The notes under the pieces were generated by a model that saw nothing but the letters and a program-made list of their open reading frames with translations, did not search any database and had not been told where the DNA came from. Of a stretch of DNA of 13,170 nt, positions 1-5,789 are shown in pieces (position 1 is the stretch's first letter; the number at the start of each line of letters is the position of its first letter). A program made the translations under genes and the position numbers. The stretch covers positions 1-13,170 of the forward strand of contig DATBDZ010000474.1 in NCBI GenBank assembly GCA_036276235.1. Direction: 5' to 3'. Origin of the DNA: JANWHF01 sp036276235 (GTDB lineage: Bacteria > Planctomycetota > Phycisphaerae > Tepidisphaerales > Tepidisphaeraceae).

Positions 1-164
1 AGGCCGGCGTCGATGTCCTGCTACAAAAATTCCCCGAAGCCGACCACGGCGGGCCAGTATTCAGTTCACCGGCCGCGCTGGGACTGATCATGAATTTTTT
101 TGACAAGCATCTGAAGGGGATGGATGTGAAGGTAGAGCCAATCCCCGAGGCGGCGGCGAAATAG
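1..164 (+). CDS. Alpha/beta hydrolase, C-terminal fragment (5' end outside window)
   Basis: Reading from base 3, 53 codons run open to a TAG stop at 162-164; the start lies upstream of the window. The fragment contains the stretch ADHGGPVFSS followed by LIMNFFDKHLKG. In alpha/beta hydrolases of the BD-FAE/dienelactone hydrolase-like group, a His-Gly-Gly just before the last helix is the usual place of the catalytic histidine, and a closing 'FFDKHL' helix is typical. The product is therefore probably an esterase or peptidase-like serine hydrolase. The nucleophile and acid residues are not visible, so subfamily and substrate cannot be given. An extended -10 promoter begins 3 bp after the stop, so the next gene is probably transcribed separately. 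Confidence 0.75.
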   Translation, partial: AGVDVLLQKFPEADHGGPVFSSPAALGLIMNFFDKHLKGMDVKVEPIPEAAAK

Positions 165-166
165 CT

Positions 167-175
167 TGGTATAAT
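167..175 (+). promoter_or_regulatory. Extended -10 promoter element
   Basis: TGGTATAAT matches the extended -10 consensus (TG, one base, then a perfect TATAAT at 170-175). No good -35 box lies 16-18 bp upstream, which is usual for extended -10 promoters. Transcription would start near 182, giving a leader of about 70 nt before the TTG start of the gene at 251. This is a motif match only. Confidence 0.5.
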
Positions 176-250
176 CGCGACATCGATACAAAGCACACAT
201 CTGCTGCGGTCGACTATGCGCCGCCACCGCGAAAGTGGCGACATCGCCGA

Positions 251-967
251 TTGGTTCGGCGGCTGGTCATCGTGTCCGCACTGCTCGTTGCGGGCATCGT
301 CCTCCTCAAGAATGCTCCCGAGATCGTGGCGCGAACTCAGCGCCTCTATTGGGCGCGGCGATGTGCCGCGCATATCACGCCGCCGGGTACGGTGTTGATT
401 GAGACTGATCCGGCGAAAGCCGCGCAATTGATCGCGAACAATCGTGATTACGTCGCCGATGGAACGCAGATGAGCAGTTTCCGTGGAATGGGACCGCCGA
501 CGACCGCCGTCGCAGGGAGCGTCGCGGTGTATTGGCCAAGGGAGTTTCGGCAGTTCGCGCGCGCAATGCCGCCGCCCCCATTCGTGTTTCTACCAACAAA
601 AGCGGTCGCATTTATGGGGGAACGCATCAGTCCATCCGGGCATCGAAGGCTCGTCGTGATTCCGGTGGCAGCTATCTATTCGGACGAACTGGAATTCGAC
701 GCCGACATTGAGCGATTGTGCATTGTCGCGAATGCAGATTTGTCGAACGCGGGGACGGCCGTCTGGAGCAAAGAGCAGAACCTGATGCGCATGGGCTTCG
801 TGCATCCAATGAACCTGCTGCTAAAACCCGGCGTTGCCGACCCCGCGGATGCATCGCACATCACGATCGATTTCGATGGGAGCGTTGATTGGTCGCCAAT
901 AAAGGGAACACTCGATGTGTACCTCCGCGACGACGATTCGATCGATGTCCAATGGCGACGGCCTTAA
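251..967 (+). CDS. Membrane-anchored protein of unknown function (238 aa)
   Basis: I do not recognise a family. From a TTG start the protein opens with basic residues (VRR) and a hydrophobic segment at about residues 5-19, which fits a signal anchor or uncleaved signal peptide; the remaining ~215 residues would then be outside the cytoplasm. The body has beta-like stretches such as GTVLIETDPAKAAQLI (46-61) and a Pro-rich PPPPFVFLP (107-115), but no catalytic motif. There is no in-frame ATG or GTG upstream, although the frame stays open back into the end of the hydrolase gene and reads DYAPPPRKWRHRR just before the TTG, which looks protein-like. The true start may therefore be further upstream at a non-standard codon. 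The ATG at 216 is in another frame that stops at 398. Probably a single-gene unit driven by the -10 element at 167. Confidence 0.65.
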   Translation: MVRRLVIVSALLVAGIVLLKNAPEIVARTQRLYWARRCAAHITPPGTVLIETDPAKAAQLIANNRDYVADGTQMSSFRGMGPPTTAVAGSVAVYWPREFRQFARAMPPPPFVFLPTKAVAFMGERISPSGHRRLVVIPVAAIYSDELEFDADIERLCIVANADLSNAGTAVWSKEQNLMRMGFVHPMNLLLKPGVADPADASHITIDFDGSVDWSPIKGTLDVYLRDDDSIDVQWRRP

Positions 968-1043
968 ATAGCCGAATCGGCGGTGCGAAACGGAAACGGA
1001 TCCTGTGGGACGCGGAATGTTTCCCGCGCGAGTCCGGCTCCGC

Positions 1044-1059
1044 GTGCGCTAAAGCGCAC
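1044..1059. repeat. Short perfect hairpin after the 238-aa gene
   Basis: GTGCGCTAAAGCGCAC has two 7-base arms (1044-1050 and 1053-1059) around AA. It lies 77 bp after the stop of the upstream gene. It is not followed by a T-run, so a Rho-independent terminator is doubtful; it may be part of a dispersed repeat. The surrounding 968-1099 shows no coding sequence. Confidence 0.45.
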
Positions 1060-1099
1060 CCTATGAAAACAACGACTCCAATAATGGAAGCAAGAAACC

Positions 1100-1175
1100 G
1101 TCATGCTGAGGTACTCCGAAGCATCTGGCTGGATCCTGCGAATGGGCCAGATGCTTCGGGATACCTCAGCATGAC
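1100..1175. repeat. 76-bp palindromic repeat, copy 1 (REP/MITE-like)
   Basis: Two 30-base arms (1100-1129 and 1146-1175) pair with only two mismatches around a 16-base loop. The arms begin GTCATGCTGAGGTA and end CATCTGGC. A second copy with the same arm and loop lengths lies at 11659-11734. High arm identity, small size and lack of coding capacity fit a palindromic element moved by a transposase elsewhere in the genome, for example of the RAYT/IS200-like type; that mechanism is inference. It sits 75 bp upstream of the tRNA. A predicted reading frame that crosses it and runs into the tRNA is spurious. Confidence 0.85.
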
Positions 1176-1207
1176 ACGGATCGAGATTCGCGAACTACTG
1201 CTTACGC

Positions 1208-1236
1208 GTGCCAGGCGAACAAATCTCGCATACACT
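1208..1236 (+). promoter_or_regulatory. Possible promoter of the tRNA gene
   Basis: GTGCCA at 1208-1213 matches 4 of 6 bases of a -35 box and TACACT at 1231-1236 matches 4 of 6 bases of a -10 box, with a 17-bp spacer. Transcription would begin near 1243, about 8 bp before the mature tRNA. The matches are modest, but the position is right. Confidence 0.35.
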
Positions 1237-1250
1237 CTCTTCACGCTTTG

Positions 1251-1323
1251 GGGAGCATAGCTCAGCGGTTAGAGCAGGGGTCTCATAAACCCTTGGTCCT
1301 GGGTTCGAATCCCAGTGCTCCCA
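1251..1323 (+). tRNA. tRNA with CAU anticodon, probably tRNA-Ile2 (or elongator tRNA-Met)
   Basis: A full cloverleaf can be drawn by eye. The acceptor stem GGGAGCA (1251-1257) pairs with TGCTCCC (1316-1322) and the discriminator is A1323. The D stem is GCTC/GAGC (1260-1263, 1272-1275). The anticodon stem GGGGT/ACCCT encloses loop CTCATAA with anticodon CAT at 1284-1286. The variable loop is TGGTC and the T arm is CTGGG-TTCGAAT-CCCAG. No 3' CCA is encoded. CAU is read as Met, or as Ile (AUA) when the C is converted to lysidine by TilS. The D arm AGCTCAGCGGTTAGAGCAGG and variable loop TGGTC resemble bacterial tRNA-Ile2 more than elongator Met, from memory of E. coli ileX. It is not an initiator, because the first acceptor pair is G-C and the anticodon stem lacks three G-C pairs next to the loop. 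Confidence 0.93.
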
Positions 1324-1423
1324 TTCGACTCGCTGCGCTCGCTCATGGCAGGTCTTCGCCTCGATGCTCGTTCCGGGCAGGCCTGGGCTTAAACAACCCC
1401 ACAACAAAAGATTTTTCCCAAAT

Positions 1424-1576
1424 CTATTGAGCCGCAGAATAGAACCGCCGCATCCGCGTATTGAAGATGACCCGGGTCGGAATGGAAGCCTTGGCGGCGG
1501 AGCGCTGCCCGTCTTTTTTGGCGTTGCGCAAAAACTCCGTAAGTGCTTCCACCATCTGGTTTAGTACGCAAAACAT
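1424..1576 (-). CDS. Possible small protein (50 aa), doubtful
   Basis: An ATG at 1576 (minus strand) opens a 50-codon frame ending in TAG at 1424-1426. The product starts MFCVLNQMVEALTEFLRNAK and ends TRMRRFYSAAQ, with an amphipathic first half and a basic second half. The composition is protein-like rather than the Arg/Pro/Ser-rich pattern of shadow frames in this window. A GAGAA lies directly before the ATG but is too close to be a good ribosome site. It could be a small gene, a remnant of an older coding region, or chance. Confidence 0.22.
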   Translation of the reverse strand: MFCVLNQMVEALTEFLRNAKKDGQRSAAKASIPTRVIFNTRMRRFYSAAQ

Positions 1577-1671
1577 TTCTCATTTTTGTTCTCAACATCC
1601 ACCACATTTACCGCTATCAATTTCCAGAACTGAGCCGCATTTCGGTATTTGTCGATCAAGGGATTTCTCAC

Positions 1672-1677
1672 GAGGTG
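1672..1677 (+). promoter_or_regulatory. Ribosome binding site of the DUF1501 gene
   Basis: GAGGTG lies just upstream of a double ATG. Its GAGG core is 4 bases from the ATG at 1680 and 7 bases from the ATG at 1683, so the second ATG is the better-placed start. It is one of only two clear Shine-Dalgarno sequences seen here, and it marks the first gene of the cluster. Confidence 0.55.
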
Positions 1678-1679
1678 CA

Positions 1680-3038
1680 ATGATGAAGGAGAATCGCGTG
1701 GAAGACTGCTCCTGGTGTGGCAGTCGGCAGCATGTTCGGCCCGGAGCCTCTCGGCGTGAGTTCATGTACGTCGGGCTCATCGGCGGACTGGGCCTGACGC
1801 TCGGCAACTACTTCCAGCAAAAGGCTCTTGGCGACATCATCGCCGAGCCGGGCGCGATGCCCGCCACCGAGGGCGTCGCCAAGTCGGTCATTCATATCTT
1901 CATGCCCGGCGGCATGGCCAGCCACGAATCCTTCGATCCCAAGCCCGAAGCGCCGGCGGAATATCGCGGGCCGTTTGGCACCGTCAAGACAAAAGACGGC
2001 GAAGTCTTTGCAGAGCTGCTGCGCGAGACTGCGGGCATTGCCGACAAGATCACCGTCGTCCGCTCGATGACCCATGGAGAGGCTGCTCACGAGCGCGGCA
2101 CCCACAACATGTTCACCGGCTATCGCCCCAGCCCGGCGATTCAGTTCCCCAGCTTCGGGAGCATCGTCAGCGAGGAATTCGGGCCGCGCAATAACATGCC
2201 GCCTTATGTCTGCATTCCCTCTGAGCCTAATCCGTATGCCGGTCCGGGATATCTCAGCTCGGCCTACGGACCCTTCAGCCTCGGCGCCGATCCCGCGAAT
2301 GGCAACTTCAAGGTGCGCGATCTAAGCCTCCCCGGCGGCGTCGATGAAAATCGCTTCAGCCGCCGCCAGAGCATGCTTGCAACGGTCGATGATCATTTCC
2401 GCTCATTGGAAAAATCCGATTCGCTGCACGCGATGGATACGTTCTATCAGCGCGCGTACAGCATGATCAGCTCGAAGCAGGCGCGCGAGGCGTTTGATCT
2501 GGCCTCCGAACCCGAAGCGATCAAAAACCAGTACGGCAAAAACCAGGCGGGAATGCGAATGCTCATGGCGCGGCGACTCGTCGAAGGCGGCGTGCGATTC
2601 GTCTCCATGACCTACGGCGGATGGGATCATCACACGCAAATCACCCAGGGCTTCCGCCGGCAGATGCCGCCGTTTGATCAGGCGTTTGCCGCCCTGATTC
2701 GCGATCTGGAGCATCGCAAGCTACTGGATTCCACGATCGTGATGGTTTCCAGCGAATTTGGCCGCACGCCGAAGATCAATAACACCGAAGGCCGCGACCA
2801 CTGGCCAAAATGCTTCAGCATCGTGCTGGCCGGCGGCGGGTTCAAGAAGGGATACATACACGGCGCCTCCGACTCGACCGGCGCCGAACCCGATCACGAT
2901 CCGCTGGTCGTCGAAGACATGGCCGCCACGCTGTATCACCAGCTAGGCATCAACCCCGACAAGCGGCTGATGTCACCCGGCAACCGCCCAATCGACATCG
3001 TGCGCGGCGGGAAAGTGATGACGGAGTTGCTGGCGTGA
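1680..3038 (+). CDS. DUF1501 family protein, Tat-exported
   Basis: A 452-residue protein typical in length for planctomycete DUF1501 proteins, which belong to the alkaline phosphatase/sulfatase-like fold clan; the reaction is not established. Seen in the sequence: an N-terminal CSWC (10-13), a twin-arginine motif SRREF (24-28) followed by a hydrophobic stretch YVGLIGGLGLTLG (30-42), so folded export through Tat is expected. Hallmark stretches follow: HIFMPGGMASHESFDPK (72-88), HERGTHNMFTGY (137-148), GGWDHH (313-318), SSEFGRTP (357-364) and GRDHWP (371-376). The His/Asp-rich motifs are candidate metal ligands by analogy with the clan. The start at 1680 (or 1683) is set by the GAGGTG site and the Tat signal; the in-frame ATG at 1461 would bury the signal. 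It is the first of five co-directional genes; in planctomycetes DUF1501 usually neighbours DUF1549/DUF1553 genes, as here. Confidence 0.92.
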   Translation: MMKENRVEDCSWCGSRQHVRPGASRREFMYVGLIGGLGLTLGNYFQQKALGDIIAEPGAMPATEGVAKSVIHIFMPGGMASHESFDPKPEAPAEYRGPFGTVKTKDGEVFAELLRETAGIADKITVVRSMTHGEAAHERGTHNMFTGYRPSPAIQFPSFGSIVSEEFGPRNNMPPYVCIPSEPNPYAGPGYLSSAYGPFSLGADPANGNFKVRDLSLPGGVDENRFSRRQSMLATVDDHFRSLEKSDSLHAMDTFYQRAYSMISSKQAREAFDLASEPEAIKNQYGKNQAGMRMLMARRLVEGGVRFVSMTYGGWDHHTQITQGFRRQMPPFDQAFAALIRDLEHRKLLDSTIVMVSSEFGRTPKINNTEGRDHWPKCFSIVLAGGGFKKGYIHGASDSTGAEPDHDPLVVEDMAATLYHQLGINPDKRLMSPGNRPIDIVRGGKVMTELLA

Positions 3039-3082
3039 GGACCTGTGTGCTGACCAAATTCCGAATTCCGAATCCCCGAATC

Positions 3083-3210
3083 AAATCCGAATGACCAAAT
3101 GCCGAATTCCGAACAGATGTCACGCGAAGCGACGAAGAAACGAAGGAACGCCGACAGTTTCTTCGCACCTTCGCTTCTTCGCGTGACATCCTATTTCGTC
3201 ATTCGGATTT
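3083..3210. repeat. Nested double palindrome between the DUF1501 and PPC genes
   Basis: The outer arms are 3083-3100 and 3193-3210 (18 bases, AAATCCGAATGAC-type, one mismatch). The inner arms are 3116-3129 and 3177-3190 (14 bases, GATGTCACGCGAAG, perfect). Left of the structure, 3059-3082 holds irregular CCGAAT repeats, and the right outer arm contains the inverse CGGATTT repeat. The inner loop (3130-3176) also has partly pairing GAAGAAACGAAGG/CCTTCGCTTC stretches. Both modules resemble dispersed repeats common in planctomycete and verrucomicrobial genomes (family recall, not searched). On the mRNA this would fold into one long stem between two genes. It also supplies a false N-terminal extension to the next gene. 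Confidence 0.8.
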
Positions 3211-3230
3211 CGGATTTAGACAACGGATTT

Positions 3231-5624
3231 ATGCGATCGCTATTTTCATACATCATGCTGTTGAGCGCGCTCACCGGTCTTGCCCGCGCCGCCACGCCGG
3301 ATTTGCAGATGATCGTTCCGCAAGGCGTGCAGCGCGGGGCGGAGGCGGATATTGAGCTGCGCGGGAATCGACTCGCCGATGCGCGCGAGATTCTCTTTTT
3401 CTCGCCCGGCATCACCGTCACCTCGATGAAAGTCGTCGGGCCGCAACAGGTGACGGCTCACGTGAAGGTCGATGCCAATGCCCCGATCGGCGAAAACTGC
3501 GTCCGCCTCCGCGCCAACAGCGGCATCTCCGAAATCCGCACGATTTATGTTGGCCCGTTTCCGATCGTCAAATCAGATCAGAAAATCAATATCGATTTCG
3601 AGCACGCGCAGGCGGTGCCGCTCAATTCAAGCGTCTGGGGGATCATCCAGCAGGAGCAGTCGCAATTCTTTTCCGTCGAAGCCAGGAAGGATCAGCGGCT
3701 GACGATCGAAGTGCACGGCATGCGCCTCGGCCACATGTTCGATCCGTATGTGGCGATTCTCGACGAAAACAAGAAGGAGCTCGCCGCCTCCGATGACACG
3801 GCGCTGGCGATGCAGGATTCAATCGTCTCGCTGCTCGCGCCAAAGGACGGCAAGTATACGATCCTGCTCCGCGACAGTGCCTACGGCGGCGGGCCGCAGG
3901 CGCAGTTTCTCCTGCACGTCGGCTCATTCATCCGGCCGACCATTCTCTATCCGCTCGGTGGCCAGGCGGGAACCGATGTCAGCGTCCGCTTCATCGGAGA
4001 CCTCGGCGGCACCTTCGAGCAAACGCTGAAGCCGTCGCTTTCAACCTCGCCCAAGCCCTATACGGAAGTATTTATCGAACGCGATGGGCTGACGACTCCT
4101 TCCCCGAATTTTTTCCGCGTCTGTGAATTTCCGAATGTGCTGGAGCAGGAGCCGAACGACGATCTGGCTCATGCGACCGTCGCGCCGATGGAGGTGCCGC
4201 TGGCGCTGAATGGCATTATTTCCAAGCCGGCCGAGACTGATTTCTTCCGGTTCAAGGCAAAAAAGGGCCAGCCGCTGGATGTGCGGGTGTATGCGCGATC
4301 GCTTCGCTCGCCGCTCGATTCGGTGATCGTGCTCTTCAATTCGCAGGGCCGGCAGATCGCCAGCAACGATGACTCGGGACAGCCCGACAGCTACATCCGC
4401 TTCGACCCCCCCGCCGACGGCGAGTATTCAATATCCATCACCGATCAACTGCATCAAGGCGGGCCGGAGTTCGCCTACCGCATCGAGCTGACGCCGACGC
4501 ATCCTGCGATCGCGCTCTCCATTCCGCAGTACAACATCTTCTCACAGGAGCGCTGGACGGTGCCGGTGCCGCGCGGGAATCGCTATGCCACGCTGATGCG
4601 CGTGACGCGCAGCGAGTTTGGCGGCGAAGTCTCGATCGCGGCCCCCAATCTCCCCGACGGCATCAAGATGACCGCGCCGGACATCGCCAACTTCACCGAT
4701 GTCACGCCCGTCCTCTTCGAGGCGGCGGACGATGCGCCGATCGCCGGCGGACTCTTTCCGTTTGATGTTCGCGCTGTCGATCCGAAGCAAAATGTGAGCG
4801 GCCATTATCTGCAGACGATCGAGCTGGTCTACGGGCAGAACAACTCGATGCTCTACAAGACGGCTGTCGATCGCCTGTCGGTTTCCGCTACGCAGGAAGC
4901 GCCGTTCAAGCTGCACGTCGAGCAACCCAAGGCGCCGATGGTGCAGAATGGCTCGCTCGATCTGAAAGTACACATCGAACGGCAGGCGGATTTCAAAGGA
5001 CCGGTGTCGCTGCGATTTCTCTTCTCCCCGCCGGGCATCGGCGCGGTGGCGGGAGTGGATGTGCCGGCCGATAAAGCCGACGCGGTCTATCCACTCAACA
5101 CGACCGGCAACGCGCCGCTTCGCAAATGGAAAGTCTGCGTCGTCGGCAGCGCCGAAGTAAATGGGCCGCTGTGGGTTTCGTCAGAACTGATCGATGTCGA
5201 AGTGGCCGCTCCGTACATCGCCGGCCGCATCCAGTTGTCGGCGGTGGAGCAGGGAAAACCCGCGCAGGTTCTTTGCAAGCTCGAGCAGCGCGCCCCATTT
5301 GAAGGCAAGGCAAAGATCGAGCTGGCCGGCCTGCCCAGCGGCGTCACCGCGCAGCCGGTCGAGATTACTTCCGCCGACACGCAGGTCATCATCCCCATCG
5401 CGCTCGAACCCAAAAGCCCCGTCGGAAATCACAACTCGCTCTATTGCAAAGTAATGGTGCTAAAGGACGGCCAGGAAATCATTCACAATATAGCCCGAGG
5501 CGGCGTGCTCCGCATCGACCCGGCGTCCAAAGCGTCGCCGCAAGTGGCGCAAAAGAAACCGGCCGACCCGAGCAAACCCTTGTCTCGCCTGGAAAAACTC
5601 AGGCAGGATCAGGGCGGACAGTAA
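3231..5624 (+). CDS. Large exported protein with PPC domains
   Basis: A 797-residue protein starting at ATG 3231, chosen because it gives a clean signal peptide (MRSLFSYIMLLSALTGLARA, cut near 20/21). An in-frame ATG at 3099 would add 44 residues encoded entirely by the palindromic repeat. Residues about 22-110 look like an IPT/quinoprotein-type Ig-like domain (VPQGVQRGAEADIELRG). Two pre-peptidase C-terminal-like beta-sandwich domains follow at about 118-231 (WGIIQQEQSQFFSVEARKDQ) and 305-421, the latter opening with EQEPNDD and containing ETDFFRFKAKKGQPL. The rest (about 430-760) is a run of beta-rich Ig/CARDB-like modules; the tail is Lys/Pro-rich with no membrane anchor. No catalytic motif is seen, so a structural, carbohydrate- or protein-binding role is likely by inference. 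No clear Shine-Dalgarno. Its neighbours suggest it works with the DUF1501 and haem proteins. Confidence 0.88.
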   Translation: MRSLFSYIMLLSALTGLARAATPDLQMIVPQGVQRGAEADIELRGNRLADAREILFFSPGITVTSMKVVGPQQVTAHVKVDANAPIGENCVRLRANSGISEIRTIYVGPFPIVKSDQKINIDFEHAQAVPLNSSVWGIIQQEQSQFFSVEARKDQRLTIEVHGMRLGHMFDPYVAILDENKKELAASDDTALAMQDSIVSLLAPKDGKYTILLRDSAYGGGPQAQFLLHVGSFIRPTILYPLGGQAGTDVSVRFIGDLGGTFEQTLKPSLSTSPKPYTEVFIERDGLTTPSPNFFRVCEFPNVLEQEPNDDLAHATVAPMEVPLALNGIISKPAETDFFRFKAKKGQPLDVRVYARSLRSPLDSVIVLFNSQGRQIASNDDSGQPDSYIRFDPPADGEYSISITDQLHQGGPEFAYRIELTPTHPAIALSIPQYNIFSQERWTVPVPRGNRYATLMRVTRSEFGGEVSIAAPNLPDGIKMTAPDIANFTDVTPVLFEAADDAPIAGGLFPFDVRAVDPKQNVSGHYLQTIELVYGQNNSMLYKTAVDRLSVSATQEAPFKLHVEQPKAPMVQNGSLDLKVHIERQADFKGPVSLRFLFSPPGIGAVAGVDVPADKADAVYPLNTTGNAPLRKWKVCVVGSAEVNGPLWVSSELIDVEVAAPYIAGRIQLSAVEQGKPAQVLCKLEQRAPFEGKAKIELAGLPSGVTAQPVEITSADTQVIIPIALEPKSPVGNHNSLYCKVMVLKDGQEIIHNIARGGVLRIDPASKASPQVAQKKPADPSKPLSRLEKLRQDQGGQ

Positions 5625-5635
5625 GTGACACCATT

Positions 5636-5743
5636 GTGGCACGGCTTTTTAAGCCGTGCGAGCGATGTGGAATGACGAGAATATGTCATCGCAGATTTTT
5701 TCGATGCGTTGCGTCGCCAGCATGGGTTAAAAACCCATGCCAC
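5636..5743. repeat. Two-hairpin intergenic repeat, copy A (108 bp)
   Basis: Two perfect hairpins with 9-base arms and 3-base loops stand in inverted order: GCACGGCTT/AAGCCGTGC (5639-5659) and GCATGGGTT/AACCCATGC (5720-5740). The ends are GTGGC and GCCAC, so the whole unit is itself an inverted repeat. The middle contains GAGCGATG and CGTCGCCAGCATGGG. A second unit of the same build lies at 8270-8379. The layout resembles a BIME (paired REP sequences). Placed 11 bp after the PPC stop and 46 bp before the next ATG, it may also modulate termination or mRNA stability; that role is inferred. Confidence 0.85.
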
Positions 5744-5789
5744 ATTTGATCGGTCGCAAGACGCGAGAATTTAGACCGCGGGTGCGTGC

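Larger units (their letters stand above)
1324..1679. other. Intergenic region between the tRNA and the DUF1501 gene
   Basis: No well-supported gene. Bases 1324-1423 show nothing clear. Bases 1560-1660 are distinctly AT-rich compared with the flanking genes and are the likely place of the promoter for the cluster, but I find no -35/-10 pair good enough to mark. A frame open on + from 1461 is only an upstream extension of DUF1501: the family-like protein begins at 1680, where a Shine-Dalgarno sequence and a Tat signal fit. A 50-codon minus-strand ORF (1424-1576) is listed separately. Confidence 0.5.

Noticed and set aside
889..1260. 123-codon + frame after the 238-aa gene
   Set aside because: It overlaps the end of the upstream gene, runs through the palindromic repeat and stops inside the tRNA.
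1324..1430. Integration site or prophage remnant next to the tRNA
   Set aside because: No repeat of the tRNA 3' end elsewhere in the window and no integrase; the downstream genes look like normal planctomycete content.
1461..1679. 73-codon N-terminal extension of the DUF1501 protein
   Set aside because: The ATG at 1680 has a ribosome site and places the Tat signal at the N-terminus; the extension is not family-like.
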